Source of the DNA: Leptospira ognonensis
GTDB taxonomy: Bacteria; Spirochaetota; Leptospiria; Leptospirales; Leptospiraceae
NCBI RefSeq assembly: GCF_004770745.1
Contig: NZ_RQGD01000014.1
Coordinates: 62,001-126,000, forward strand
Reading direction: 5' to 3'
Length of the DNA stretch: 64,000 nt
Part shown: positions 17,063-25,723 of the stretch, one piece after another
Layout: every line of letters starts with the position of its first letter
Position numbering within the stretch: position 1 is the first letter of the stretch
The notes under the pieces: model-generated
Seen by the model: only the letters and a program-made list of their open reading frames with translations
Told to the model about the DNA's origin: nothing
Database searches by the model: none
Translations under genes and position numbers: made by a program

Positions 17063-17518
17063 TTATCCCCGTAGTTCCTTGACGTATTCGGCTCGGACCA
17101 TTTCGACAAAACTTAGATCTATAATTTGAGGTTGCGCAAACAATGAGTTAAAAAAGATAACTATTTGTTCATCCACATCAAAGCCAGTTAACAGCCATTC
17201 TAACAATTCAAGCGTTATATCTAGAGCCGATAACTTATTCTCTGTCAGGCTACCCTTTGCTAAAGCCAACAAAATTTCTTCAATTTTTTGGTATTCACCT
17301 TTCGACAAAAACTCTCTAATTTTGCTCGGATAGCTAACCATTAGCGTTTGTTTGGTAGCATTCGGAGTGAAATAAAACGCAGTTTGGTTCGTATTAGAAA
17401 GTAAAGAATCCATTAGATCCTTTTGGCTATGGTGCAAACTCGTCCAAACAAAACATATTTTTTCTCCCAATAAAGAATCTTGAAAGGGATCAAACGGAAA
17501 AGGAGATTTTGAGTTCAT
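17063..17518 (-). CDS. Hypothetical protein, 151 aa
   Basis: I do not recognise this protein. It starts with ATG at 17516-17518 and has no signal peptide or membrane span. The C-terminal two thirds looks helical and Leu-rich (KIEEILLALAKGSLTENKLSALDITLELLEWLLTGF), ending in a charged tail. It lies downstream of HU in the same direction, separated by a hairpin at 17543-17567, so it may be partly read through from the HU promoter. No functional motif is visible. Confidence 0.68.
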   Translation of the reverse strand: MNSKSPFPFDPFQDSLLGEKICFVWTSLHHSQKDLMDSLLSNTNQTAFYFTPNATKQTLMVSYPSKIREFLSKGEYQKIEEILLALAKGSLTENKLSALDITLELLEWLLTGFDVDEQIVIFFNSLFAQPQIIDLSFVEMVRAEYVKELRG

Positions 17519-17542
17519 TCTGAACTTTATAATTTAAGGGAA

Positions 17543-17567
17543 CCCAGGTTAAGCGAATTAACCTGGG
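17543..17567 (-). terminator. 10-bp perfect hairpin downstream of HU
   Basis: CCCAGGTTAA and TTAACCTGGG flank a GCGAA loop, just after the HU stop. The stem is strong, but the following minus-strand bases (TTCCCTTAAATT) give only a poor U-tract. It may be an attenuating terminator between HU and the 151-residue gene. Confidence 0.55.
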
Positions 17568-17575
17568 AACATGGT

Positions 17576-17884
17576 TTACTTTTTAGGAGGAACAATTGCA
17601 TCCTTAGCTGATTTGGAAAGTGTAAATTTCACAACGACTTTTGCTGGAATTAATATAGCTTCACCAGTCGCAGGGTTTCTTCCTTTTCTTTTGGGACGAT
17701 TTCTTTTAACAAGTTTTCCCAAACCTGGGATTACAAATACCCCATTCTTTTTGGTCTCTTTATACGCGAGCTCAACGTATGCGTCAAGAAATGCGGCGAC
17801 ATTCTTTTTAGTCATACCAGTAGTCTCAGCTAATTCGGTGAGCATTTCTGATTTCTTCATAGGGGTAGGGGTTGCAGTTGCCAT
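17576..17884 (-). CDS. HU/IHF-family DNA-binding protein
   Basis: This 102-residue protein is a histone-like HU. It has the helical dimerisation part (MKKSEMLTELAETTGMTKKNVAAFLDAYVELAYKETKKNG) and the beta-arm signature GRNPATGEAILIPA preceded by LVKRNRPKRKG, which inserts in the DNA minor groove. A short Ala/Thr/Pro-rich leader (residues 1-8) and a Lys-ending tail are extra to the usual 90 residues. It compacts and bends DNA. The gene is divergent from the NAD-kinase-like gene across a 174-base AT-rich intergenic region. Confidence 0.95.
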   Translation of the reverse strand: MATATPTPMKKSEMLTELAETTGMTKKNVAAFLDAYVELAYKETKKNGVFVIPGLGKLVKRNRPKRKGRNPATGEAILIPAKVVVKFTLSKSAKDAIVPPKK

Positions 17885-18058
17885 ACTTTAGTTTTCCTCG
17901 GAACCAATAAAAGGTTACACAATACTTGGATGAATATAGAGTTTGGTACAAGCGAAAAATTTTTGGATACAATTTTTCTTTAATTTTCTTAGTAAAATTC
18001 GAGTTTTTTGAAAAAAACCTTTATTTCCCTAAGGAAAATCTGAAATTCTTACTTACTG

Positions 18059-18988
18059 ATGCCAAAACATACATATAATCGGGTGATTGTTGTTTTTAAG
18101 CGGACTAAGTATGAATTGGATTTAGAAACATATGGTTCACTGGAAACATACAAAGAGGTCACAAAAGACAAGGTAGATGTATTCCATCGAACCTATGCTT
18201 CACACCAAAGGCAGCTACTTTCCAGAAAATACCTTCAGGAAAATGTATTCCCAAATGCTGATTTTGTATTTCGCGAAGATTTTGATAATAATACACATCT
18301 AAGCGAGTACGATTTAGTTGTTTCCCATGGTGGAGACAACCACTTCACCTATGTTGCACATCAGGTTGGACGTACACATGTCATTGGGTGCAATTCGGAT
18401 CCGCTTTCTTCGGTCGGTGCACTTCTTGGATTCACGGCAGAAGAATTGGAACTTGCCGTTCAAAATGATTTTGAATCCACAGAACTAGAGCATTGGTCCC
18501 AGATTCTTACCACGATTCGCTATCCGGACGGAAAAATTATACACACCGTTCCTGCCATATGCGAAGTTTCCTTAAGGAATAATAGTCCAGACCTAACATC
18601 ACGTTATTGGATCTCCTACCAAGGCCAGAAAGAGGAACAAAAATGTTCTGGTTTGCTAGTATATACCGGAGCAGGATCTACTGGCTGGATTTCTTCGTGT
18701 TTTCCGAAGAAATTTGAGCCATTTTCCAAACACGAGGCTTATTTTCACGTCTATGCGCGAGAAATTCGAGCGAAAATAAACAAAGAGTTTTCCTTGGCAG
18801 ATTTCCGTGCATTGGATGAAGTGGAAGTAATTTCGGAAATGAATGGCGGCATAGCAATTGACTCTTTGACCGAGAGACACTACCCGTTTCCGCCATATTC
18901 AAAAGCATCATTCAAGTTATCGGATGAGACTTTATCCGTCGTGGTTCCAAAGAAAAAGAGGACAACCCATGCAAGAATTACCATATGA
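18059..18988 (+). CDS. NAD-kinase-like protein
   Basis: This 309-residue protein resembles ATP-NAD kinases, especially the NADK2 type. It has GGDNHF at residues 91-96 where NAD kinases have GGDG, then CNSDP (111-115), and the second conserved block TGAGSTGW (203-210). These positions bind ATP/NAD phosphates. The replacement of the last Gly of GGDG by Asn-His is unusual and may change activity. A kinase making NADP from NAD is likely, but a related phosphotransferase cannot be excluded. Its end overlaps the STAS gene by 20 bases, so both are co-translated. Confidence 0.78.
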   Translation: MPKHTYNRVIVVFKRTKYELDLETYGSLETYKEVTKDKVDVFHRTYASHQRQLLSRKYLQENVFPNADFVFREDFDNNTHLSEYDLVVSHGGDNHFTYVAHQVGRTHVIGCNSDPLSSVGALLGFTAEELELAVQNDFESTELEHWSQILTTIRYPDGKIIHTVPAICEVSLRNNSPDLTSRYWISYQGQKEEQKCSGLLVYTGAGSTGWISSCFPKKFEPFSKHEAYFHVYAREIRAKINKEFSLADFRALDEVEVISEMNGGIAIDSLTERHYPFPPYSKASFKLSDETLSVVVPKKKRTTHARITI

Positions 18989-19337
18989 AATTGAACAAGA
19001 AAAAGTAAATGGTACTGTGATCGTACAAATCAAAGGTAGAATGGAATCTGGGCCATTGGATAAAATCACTCAGACGATCCTTGATGAGATGATTGCTCCC
19101 GATCGCAAATTTCTCGTATTGGACTTTTCCGAATTAAGGTATATTTCGAGTCTCGGCATCAGGATGATTCTCGATGTAAAGATGAGCCTTCAAAAAAAGT
19201 CTAAGGAAGTTGCTTTAGTCGGAGTCAGTAGTTCGATCTCGCAAGTATTTCATCTTTTAGGATTATCTGGTGCCTTTCAATTTTACGATTCTAGACAAGA
19301 TGCGTTAAAGTATTACGAGGAGAATTCTAAAAAATAA
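18969..19337 (+). CDS. STAS-domain anti-sigma factor antagonist
   Basis: The start ATG at 18969 is chosen because AGAGGAC precedes it; an upstream frame start would overlap the previous gene far more. The 122-residue protein is one STAS domain. It has the strand VNGTVIVQIKGRMESGP, and the central FLVLDFSELRYISSLGIRMIL with the serine pair that is normally phosphorylated (SS before LGIRM), followed by KKSKEVALVGV. Such proteins switch an anti-sigma factor according to phosphorylation by a kinase and dephosphorylation by an RsbU-like phosphatase. An RsbU-type phosphatase is encoded at 9894, but a link is only inferred. Confidence 0.9.
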   Translation: MQELPYEIEQEKVNGTVIVQIKGRMESGPLDKITQTILDEMIAPDRKFLVLDFSELRYISSLGIRMILDVKMSLQKKSKEVALVGVSSSISQVFHLLGLSGAFQFYDSRQDALKYYEENSKK

Positions 19338-19844
19338 ATGTCACCTCGTTTACCCATCTGGGTATCGAATACGATTTTTCTCTGTTTTGTATTTATGGCA
19401 TCCACTTACGCCATAATAAACATTGAAAGCAACAAGCTAAAATTGGCATACGCAAGGCTCCCGTCTCCATATAATACCAGCTTTGCGACTATTCAAGAAA
19501 TCTCACGCGTGAAAAATCGCTTTCCAATCAACTATCAATGCCAATATGTTTTTTCACTGTATGACGGTACACTTGCCGAAGCTTCAGAAACGATCCCCTA
19601 CTCCATTTACAAAAAACTGAAATTAGGGGATCCGGTTGAAATTTATCGTAAAGAAATCAATTTGTTCGGAAGAAAAATTGCACTATCGAAAATTAGAGAA
19701 AACGAAGAAGTACCCCCGCTGATCGAAAACCTGGAACGATTTTTTCAAGCTGGAGCCATCTTCTTCGCTGTATTAGCTATTTTAGCGATTTTATTTAGGG
19801 TTTTGGGATTACGATTTCAAACTTATCTGTCCCAGAAAAAATGA
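19338..19844 (+). CDS. DUF3592-like two-TM membrane protein
   Basis: This 168-residue protein starts directly after the STAS stop codon. It has one membrane helix near the N-terminus (WVSNTIFLCFVFMASTYAII) and one near the C-terminus (AGAIFFAVLAILAILFRVLG). The middle is an extracytoplasmic beta-rich domain with YVFSLYDGTLAEASETIPYSIYKKLKLGDPVEIYRKE, which resembles DUF3592 proteins in layout. Function is unknown. Its 3' end overlaps convergently with the next gene by 50 bases. Confidence 0.68.
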   Translation: MSPRLPIWVSNTIFLCFVFMASTYAIINIESNKLKLAYARLPSPYNTSFATIQEISRVKNRFPINYQCQYVFSLYDGTLAEASETIPYSIYKKLKLGDPVEIYRKEINLFGRKIALSKIRENEEVPPLIENLERFFQAGAIFFAVLAILAILFRVLGLRFQTYLSQKK

Positions 19845-20328
19845 GTTGAGACTGTCTTGCTTCTTGTAAGTAAGATTCTGGACTAGTTTCAAAAGTCATA
19901 AAGCACATGTATTTATCATACTTCACTATATACATAAAATCTTTTACGGATAGGTGCGTCATTTGTGCTAGAAAACCGCGGACCCATTTACTATCTCTAT
20001 AAACTCTCTCGTATTTAATATTCGAGGAGTCGATCTTCTTGATGGCTTCCATGTTTGCTTTCGAGTAATCCCTGCTTAAAATTTCTTTTTTTAAGGTCTT
20101 AATCAAATTATATTCGAGTTTCGCTTTCTTGAGAGGTAAGTTCTCGACTTGAGTCTTATAATAATATTCATAAAACTCCTTATCTTGTCCATCTTTGGCA
20201 TCGTGATTTTCTTCAACGCCAGCAGATGTCTTGCCTGCACTAGTCGTATCCTGACCAGAGATTGAATTGTTAATGCCCCCTAATGCAAGAGACACGATGA
20301 GAATAAGGGTAAATTTGAATCGTTCCAT
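19795..20328 (-). CDS. Exported hypothetical protein
   Basis: The ATG at 20326-20328 is preferred because a signal peptide follows (MERFKFTLILIVSLALGGINNSISG); an in-frame ATG two codons upstream is equally possible. The mature part starts with an acidic, Ser/Thr-rich linker and continues as a helical domain rich in Lys, Tyr and Glu (YYYKTQVENLPLKKAKLEYNLIKTLKKEI). No family is recognised. It probably lies in the periplasm. It overlaps the 3' end of the membrane protein on the other strand. Confidence 0.65.
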   Translation of the reverse strand: MERFKFTLILIVSLALGGINNSISGQDTTSAGKTSAGVEENHDAKDGQDKEFYEYYYKTQVENLPLKKAKLEYNLIKTLKKEILSRDYSKANMEAIKKIDSSNIKYERVYRDSKWVRGFLAQMTHLSVKDFMYIVKYDKYMCFMTFETSPESYLQEARQSQLIFSGTDKFEIVIPKP

Positions 20329-20415
20329 TATCATTAGTATCGGAAAAAATGAACCCAGACTGGAAATAAAATTTTCGGTTTCCAAAAAGGCAATCTTGGT
20401 CTAAAACAGTAAAGA

Positions 20416-21918
20416 ATGCCTCTCACATCACTTATTTCTTTCCAAGAGGAATTTCTGTCGGGAAATCCATTAAAAAAGGAATATGTTCACTTCTCCGAAG
20501 TAAACTGCCACGATCTAGACATCTGGATTGGGCGAATCTGCAGGACAGTTTCCTTAGAATTTTTACATGAGATCCTATTTACCATTTTAAACGAGCTCTT
20601 GGTCAACGGTTGTAAAGCAAACGCTAAACGTGTATTTTTTACCTCTAGAGGGCTAAATATAAATTCAACCGCAGACTATACACAGGCAATTCCAGATTTT
20701 AAAAACGAATTTGGCCATAATCGAAAAGCAATATTTTCAGAGTTAGAAAAAACGGATTATCGCGTACAAGTTACGACACAAAATTTTCCAAAATATGTTG
20801 AATTTAATGTGACCAATAATGCAAAAATCCTAGAAGAAGAGCATTTTCGGGTCCAAACAAGGATTAAGGCCTCGGAAAAATATAAAAATATCAATGATGC
20901 TTATTTAGAATCCATAGACTCTGAAGAGAGCTCTGGTCTGGGAATTGTTTTAATCCATATTTTGTTACGAAACTCGGGAATTCAAAACGAGTTTTTTGAA
21001 TTGATAACGACGGAAACAGAAACAACTGTTCGTATTCGCATTCCTAAGTTGCTCATACCTCTGGAATCTCAAAATAGAATAAGAAATCTACTCATTCAAG
21101 ATGTTGACGGCCTGCCTCCCCTTTCCCCACATATTCAAAAATTGATTTTAGAATCAAAACGAGATGATATGGATTGGAATCATCTTGCTAAACAAGTTCA
21201 ACTCGAACCTGCAATCACCGCGGAAGTATTAAAGATTTCAAATTCGCCTCTATTTGGCGCCCATACCAAAGTCATATTCATTTCAGAAGCCTTAAAGAGA
21301 ATTGGGATCAGGAATCTTGAAACCATTTTCTTAGCATTAGGTGCACGGAAAATCTTGAATTCTCGATATAGCAAACAACTCATTGTTTGGACACACTCCG
21401 TAAAGACTAGCATCTATGCCCGGTATCTTGCTGAAGAATGTACAAATTACGTAAAATATGCTGAATTGGCATCGATCGCGGGACTTTTACATGACTTGGG
21501 AAGAATGGTGCTCTTATCACTAGATCTTTCTTTAATCGAACAAATTAGAGTTTTACGAAATGAGGATTCAACAGGGATTTCAGAATGGGTTGAAGAATAT
21601 AGCTTGGGGATTACTCATTCTGACATAGGTTATTTGATCGCTAAAAAATGGAATTTTCCCGATGAAATTTTGGATGTAATCAAATACCATCATAAACCAT
21701 GGCAGTGCAAAACTAAAAATTTACCGATTTGCCAAATGATTTACCTGAGCGATATACTTGCGAGTACCAGCAGGGGAAAGGGGAATTATTATACAGTCGA
21801 GCCAGAAATACTGGCGGATTTTGGGATTCATGATGAAAATAGATTTCAACAATTGCTTTCAAAATTTAAACAAAATTATGAAAAACAAAAAGAAGAGTAT
21901 GAAGGTCTGTTACTATAA
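20416..21918 (+). CDS. HATPase-like plus HDOD-domain signalling protein
   Basis: This 500-residue protein has two parts. Residues about 40-215 look like a HATPase-type domain: FTILNELLVNGCKANAKR resembles the histidine-kinase N box, and a Gly-rich SSGLGIVLIHILLRNSG resembles the G2 box. Residues about 225-490 form an HDOD domain (GLPPLSPHIQKLI, then AGLLHDLGRMVLLSL and KYHHKPW), related to HD phosphohydrolases but used for signalling. No DHp domain or phosphoacceptor His is seen, so it is not a standard kinase. A role in regulating a cell-cycle or stress process is possible. The next gene starts within its stop codon. Confidence 0.78.
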   Translation: MPLTSLISFQEEFLSGNPLKKEYVHFSEVNCHDLDIWIGRICRTVSLEFLHEILFTILNELLVNGCKANAKRVFFTSRGLNINSTADYTQAIPDFKNEFGHNRKAIFSELEKTDYRVQVTTQNFPKYVEFNVTNNAKILEEEHFRVQTRIKASEKYKNINDAYLESIDSEESSGLGIVLIHILLRNSGIQNEFFELITTETETTVRIRIPKLLIPLESQNRIRNLLIQDVDGLPPLSPHIQKLILESKRDDMDWNHLAKQVQLEPAITAEVLKISNSPLFGAHTKVIFISEALKRIGIRNLETIFLALGARKILNSRYSKQLIVWTHSVKTSIYARYLAEECTNYVKYAELASIAGLLHDLGRMVLLSLDLSLIEQIRVLRNEDSTGISEWVEEYSLGITHSDIGYLIAKKWNFPDEILDVIKYHHKPWQCKTKNLPICQMIYLSDILASTSRGKGNYYTVEPEILADFGIHDENRFQQLLSKFKQNYEKQKEEYEGLLL

Positions 21919-22169
21919 TGTTTTGGAAAGATATATTGAACCAATCCGATGAGTTTTTGAATGACCCAAATAACATCCGTCATTTTAGCTTAAAAGGACA
22001 TCCTGAATATCCTAATCTATCAACTTTCTCAGAGGAAGATGTCTTAGCCATGCTGACTGAATTTCTTGAGGCAGAAAAGCAAAGCATCTCGATAAAAAAT
22101 CTACTTAACTATTCTCCTTTTTATGAAATGATTCTTAGCAAACAGAATATCCCATCCATTTACGGTTAG
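21918..22169 (+). CDS. Small hypothetical protein, 83 aa
   Basis: I do not recognise this protein. Its ATG overlaps the stop codon of the HDOD gene (taATG), so it is translationally coupled to it and likely works with it. It is acidic and helical (FSEEDVLAMLTEFLEAEKQSISIKNLLNYSPFY) without membrane segments. Its stop is three bases from the convergent cNMP-binding gene. Confidence 0.65.
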   Translation: MFWKDILNQSDEFLNDPNNIRHFSLKGHPEYPNLSTFSEEDVLAMLTEFLEAEKQSISIKNLLNYSPFYEMILSKQNIPSIYG

Positions 22170-22172
22170 TCA

Positions 22173-22613
22173 TCAATCGAGATCCTCAACACCTGACTCG
22201 GCTGCTGTTTGTTCCTTTTCATTGTTCGTGCTAAATTCAATTTTCTTAGCTACTGCATTTTCCATACTAGTAATCAATAACTCATTCGTTCTGGCTAATC
22301 TATCAGCCATTATAGAAACCATCTTCGCAGCAAATTTTGGATTCTTCACTAAAAAATTTTCTAGCTGTTGTTTACTCTCAATCACTGCCAGTTCGGCAAC
22401 CGTAATCGTGCGAGCAGTAGCACTTCTTGGGTTAGAACTGAATAATGCCATCTCTCCGAAAAAATCACCAGGCTTCATTATCGCCAACCGCGTCTGACTG
22501 TTGTTAACGGTAAAGAATATTTCCACATTCCCTTGAATGATAATGTACATCGCATTATTCAATTCTCCTTCTGCGAAAATCCTTTTGCCAGCGGGAACGC
22601 TCAGTTTACTCAT
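22173..22613 (-). CDS. Cyclic-nucleotide-binding domain protein
   Basis: This 146-residue protein is a single CRP-type cNMP-binding domain: residues about 1-115 show GNVEIFF, KPGDFFGEMALFSSNPRSATARTITVAELAVIE, which contains the phosphate-binding cassette (FGEMALFSSNPRSAT), and the C-terminal helix MADRLARTNELL. No helix-turn-helix or kinase part is attached, so it does not bind DNA by itself. It probably senses cAMP or cGMP and acts on a partner. The acidic C-terminal tail (about 120-146) looks disordered. It is convergent with the HDOD-linked gene. Confidence 0.88.
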   Translation of the reverse strand: MSKLSVPAGKRIFAEGELNNAMYIIIQGNVEIFFTVNNSQTRLAIMKPGDFFGEMALFSSNPRSATARTITVAELAVIESKQQLENFLVKNPKFAAKMVSIMADRLARTNELLITSMENAVAKKIEFSTNNEKEQTAAESGVEDLD

Positions 22614-22723
22614 CCATGAATACTCCTATATCTATTTTTGGCATTTTCACTGGATTTCTGAATTCATTTTCACTTCCGCTACGGAGAATCTACAAGAATA
22701 TTGAAAAAAAAGGAGTTATTTCT

Positions 22724-23782
22724 ATGGAATGGGAGTTATTAGGCATAGTACTAGTGAGTTTATACGGAATAATTGCTTATATTTTCCGTTTTCCTACTTC
22801 GATTCCCTATTCTATTTCTAGAGAAAACCGCGATGGTAGACTAGACCAGATGCGCGGAATTGCCATGATCGGGATTGTTTGTATCCATATACATTCCTAT
22901 TTCGAATTTTTTCATCCTACAGATTTTAATGTCACCACATGGACATTATTTTTCTCGAATTTAAGCAGGTTTTCAGTACCTGTCTTTATTTTTGGATCAT
23001 CTCTTTATCTAAATAAAAAAGATGATTATTGGCGAAGTAAGTTCAAAAGCCTACTATTGCCTTATACGATCGCTTGCATTATAGGATATCTAATTAAATA
23101 TCAAACCTATACCATACCTGATTTTGTAATCCGGTATTTAACGGGATCTATATTTGCCCCCTATTATTTTGTTCCGCTTCTATTTCAATTTTATATAATT
23201 TATTATTTTCTTCCAGAGAGAATTCTGACTGATTCAAACCTTATAATCTTGCTTGCATTGAGCATAATCGTAAATCTTATCTCAAATTTTAATGTATTCA
23301 ATAACTTATTTCCTGAATGGTATGCACCACTATCGGTATTCAATTTTTTATTTTTTTTCTTTCTGGGATTGTTTCTAAAGAAATTCTCGATTTCGAATTC
23401 TTCAAAAATACGGCTTCAGTTCGAGTCCCAAATATTTCTATTTTTGGCTAGCATTGTCCTCTTATTTATTTTCAGTTTGAAAAATATAAATCTAAAAAAT
23501 CATCACCTCGTGTATCCACTCCTGTCTATTCTAATTCTAAATCATGTTCTACCGATTTCAGCAGAAAATTATTTTTATAAATTCTTAGGATTCATAGGAA
23601 AGAATAGTTTGTATATATTTCTATTACATCCATTTGTGATCCATCAAATGCACGCTTTTGATCCATATATGCTCTTCAATCCGTATATTGGATATTTATT
23701 AACTTTAATCTTAAATGTAGGAATTCCTGGCGGATTTGCTTATTTCATTACATACCAGTTGCGAACTTCTTCAAATCGATGA
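22724..23782 (+). CDS. Acyltransferase-3 family membrane protein
   Basis: The ATG at 22724 is chosen because AGGAG lies at 22711-22715 and the hydrophobic core begins there. The 352-residue protein has about ten membrane helices. The family signature is near the N-terminus: RLDQMRGIAMIGIVCIHIHSYFEFF, with the conserved Arg and His. Such enzymes transfer O-acyl (often acetyl) groups to polysaccharide or lipid acceptors at the membrane. Very AT-rich codon use fits this region. Its 3' end overlaps the FMN reductase gene by 35 bases convergently. The acceptor is unknown. Confidence 0.85.
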   Translation: MEWELLGIVLVSLYGIIAYIFRFPTSIPYSISRENRDGRLDQMRGIAMIGIVCIHIHSYFEFFHPTDFNVTTWTLFFSNLSRFSVPVFIFGSSLYLNKKDDYWRSKFKSLLLPYTIACIIGYLIKYQTYTIPDFVIRYLTGSIFAPYYFVPLLFQFYIIYYFLPERILTDSNLIILLALSIIVNLISNFNVFNNLFPEWYAPLSVFNFLFFFFLGLFLKKFSISNSSKIRLQFESQIFLFLASIVLLFIFSLKNINLKNHHLVYPLLSILILNHVLPISAENYFYKFLGFIGKNSLYIFLLHPFVIHQMHAFDPYMLFNPYIGYLLTLILNVGIPGGFAYFITYQLRTSSNR

Positions 23783-24353
23783 CCTTGCTCGACCTTACAT
23801 ATTGTAACGCTTTAACATATTCAACCAAGATATCTAAGGAATAATCTATTCTAGCTCTTATTCTTTCATCATCCTCTGAATTTGCAGTCGTAGCATTCAA
23901 TACTTTTTCAGCATATCGGACTATGACATGGTCGGGGATATAAACAACTCTCGTATTCTTATAACTTGATGCTCTTAATTCAGAATTCGGATAAGAACCG
24001 CCTAAACCCGATGAAACCGTAATAATTAAGGCAGGCTTATGAGCAAGATCTTCCCCAGAAAAATATAAGAACAGATTTTTTAACGCAGGACTGGCCATGC
24101 CGGAATATTCAGGACATATTATCACAAAACCATCAGATGAAACCAAATCTTTCGAAACGCTTTTCCATAGCGACTTAATCTCGGAGTCCTTCTGCCACAT
24201 CCCAGGCTCCCATATTGGTAGAGGAGTTTCTCCTAAGTCAAATACTGATGTATCAGAAATCCCCTTATCATTAAGTATGCCTTTACAAAAATTTGCCACT
24301 TTGGTGGATTGAGAAGACTTTCGTTGACTGCCGGAAATTAAAGCAATCTTCAT
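23748..24353 (-). CDS. NADPH-dependent FMN reductase-family protein
   Basis: This 201-residue flavodoxin-like protein has the N-terminal ALISGSQRKSSQSTKVANF phosphate loop and ICPEYSGMASPALKNLFLYFSG, the hallmarks of the FMN_red family (SsuE, ChrR and azoreductase types). It reduces FMN or quinone/chromate-like acceptors with NAD(P)H. Its ATG overlaps the stop of the DUF1569-like gene by four bases, so it is the fourth gene of the parA-parB operon. An unusual position: it may be carried along or contribute to the partition function in an unknown way. Confidence 0.88.
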   Translation of the reverse strand: MKIALISGSQRKSSQSTKVANFCKGILNDKGISDTSVFDLGETPLPIWEPGMWQKDSEIKSLWKSVSKDLVSSDGFVIICPEYSGMASPALKNLFLYFSGEDLAHKPALIITVSSGLGGSYPNSELRASSYKNTRVVYIPDHVIVRYAEKVLNATTANSEDDERIRARIDYSLDILVEYVKALQYVRSSKVIDLKKFATGM

Positions 24354-25009
24354 TTAGTCCCCCCTCCTCCATGATTCTTGTTTCCCTTATAGTTACTTTT
24401 CTTTTTGTTTTTCCATCTGCGATTATTATTCTTATGTTGATTTCCATCTCGCGATCCAGATGCTTCTTTTAAATATTGATTCTCCCTTAAGTCTTGCTTC
24501 ACCTGCTCAACTTTTTCTCGTTTTGCTTCTTTGTCTTTTAGGTAACGGAGTTTCTCATCTCCTTCTAACTCAATATAACCAAAAAGAAATGAAGATAGTA
24601 TACTCAGAATTTTTTCCCATTGTTTTTTATCTAGGGCTCCGTAAACTGGATGTTCACCAAAAGGACCTGAATGAAGTTTAAAGGCAGTCAAGGCTGTCTT
24701 AAGTCTAGTCTCAGCTGATCTGAGATCGCCAGTTTCAACCTTATTCGGGAATCCCATAATCTGATTTGCTTTTGTATAATTTCCGGATGAAACCAATTTA
24801 GCAAATTTATATTTCCCTACGAATCTATTCCAGAAACCAACAGAACTTTTAGAGCCCGCGTTTTGAATAGAATATTCAATATTCGAAGAAATAAATTCAA
24901 AAATTTGAAAAATACTTAAATCATACTTGGGTCGATGTTGACAGGAAATAATGATATTTAGCTCATCCTCTACATCCGAAATATTTCTCAATTTTAATGG
25001 GTTTTTCAT
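24350..25009 (-). CDS. DUF1569-like protein with basic tail
   Basis: This 219-residue protein lies nine bases after parB in the same operon. The middle resembles DUF1569 / DinB-fold proteins: FPNKVETGDLRSAETRLKTALTAF, then HPVYGALDKKQWEKIL (compare HPFFGxLxxxEW in the family). The His residues that would chelate metal are not all in place, so it is probably non-catalytic. The last 50 residues are strongly basic and polar (runs of Lys, Asn and Arg with Gly), suggesting nucleic-acid binding. Role in partition is inferred only from the operon. Confidence 0.65.
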   Translation of the reverse strand: MKNPLKLRNISDVEDELNIIISCQHRPKYDLSIFQIFEFISSNIEYSIQNAGSKSSVGFWNRFVGKYKFAKLVSSGNYTKANQIMGFPNKVETGDLRSAETRLKTALTAFKLHSGPFGEHPVYGALDKKQWEKILSILSSFLFGYIELEGDEKLRYLKDKEAKREKVEQVKQDLRENQYLKEASGSRDGNQHKNNNRRWKNKKKSNYKGNKNHGGGGTK

Positions 25010-25018
25010 ATTTTCCTC

Positions 25019-25723
25019 TTATTTAATTCCATATTTTTTCTTTAGGTTGGAAAAATCTTTCTGAAAGTTTTCCCTAGCCTTAATAGTTAGGTTACTTAAG
25101 TCAATGGAGACCGTCATTTTCTTTTGTTTTTGGGGTGAAATCATTTCACCCCCGCGATTCTCTTTCTTTTTTAAAATGCTTTCTAGATTTTTAACTGATG
25201 CAGGTTGACCTGAGATGATAAGTTCCATTACCGATTTTTGATCCAAACGAGCAATTGAACTCAATTGTTTGATGTACCTTTCACTATATCCCAAAAGTAC
25301 GGATACCTCTTCGGCTGTCTTTTTTTTGTCTTTCCGAAGATATTGGATTGCACGTCCGACTTCCCAGGGATTTAAATTTTTGCGTTTTTCATTTTCTGCG
25401 AGTGACATCTCATAACATATATCCTCATCAGCGTCAGTTATTATGGCGGGTATTTCTTGCCACTGTAATTTTAATGCAGCTCTATACCTTCGTTCTCCAG
25501 CGACTATAAAATATTTACTCTTGTCCTTACGAACCAAAATCGGCTCTATCAAACCTAGCCTGTCCATAGACTGGACCAGATCATCCACATCCTCTTTGCC
25601 AATAAGCCTAGGCTGGTTAGGGTTCGGTAGAATAATAGAAATATCAAGTGTAGAAGGGTTTTGCTTTTTGTCCGTGTAAGCAGATATTAAATCTAGGGCC
25701 CGAAATTCACTTTTTTTCGACAT
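25019..25723 (-). CDS. ParB/Spo0J-family partition protein (first system)
   Basis: This 234-residue ParB has the CTP-binding core: VAGERRYRAAL at residues 75-84 (GERRxRA box II) and an acidic AENEKRKNLNPWEVGRAIQYL motif, then the central HTH (TAEEVSVLLGYSERYIKQLSSIARL) and a C-terminal dimerisation end. It clamps on DNA from parS. One of the two copies of a palindrome (25132-25152) lies inside its own coding sequence, in the Gly/Glu-rich stretch near residues 190-197. It overlaps the ParA gene by 17 bases. It is clearly different from the ParB at 50327. Confidence 0.93.
   Translation of the reverse strand: MSKKSEFRALDLISAYTDKKQNPSTLDISIILPNPNQPRLIGKEDVDDLVQSMDRLGLIEPILVRKDKSKYFIVAGERRYRAALKLQWQEIPAIITDADEDICYEMSLAENEKRKNLNPWEVGRAIQYLRKDKKKTAEEVSVLLGYSERYIKQLSSIARLDQKSVMELIISGQPASVKNLESILKKKENRGGEMISPQKQKKMTVSIDLSNLTIKARENFQKDFSNLKKKYGIK
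25132..25152. repeat. Candidate parS site of the first parAB (copy 1)
   Basis: A perfect palindrome with ten-base arms GGGGTGAAAT and ATTTCACCCC around a central C lies within parB. A second copy with the same 20 bases from its second position onward occurs at 26695-26714 upstream of parA. Two copies of a long palindrome, one inside the operon and one in front, is the usual layout of parS. No experimental support is available here. Confidence 0.6.
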
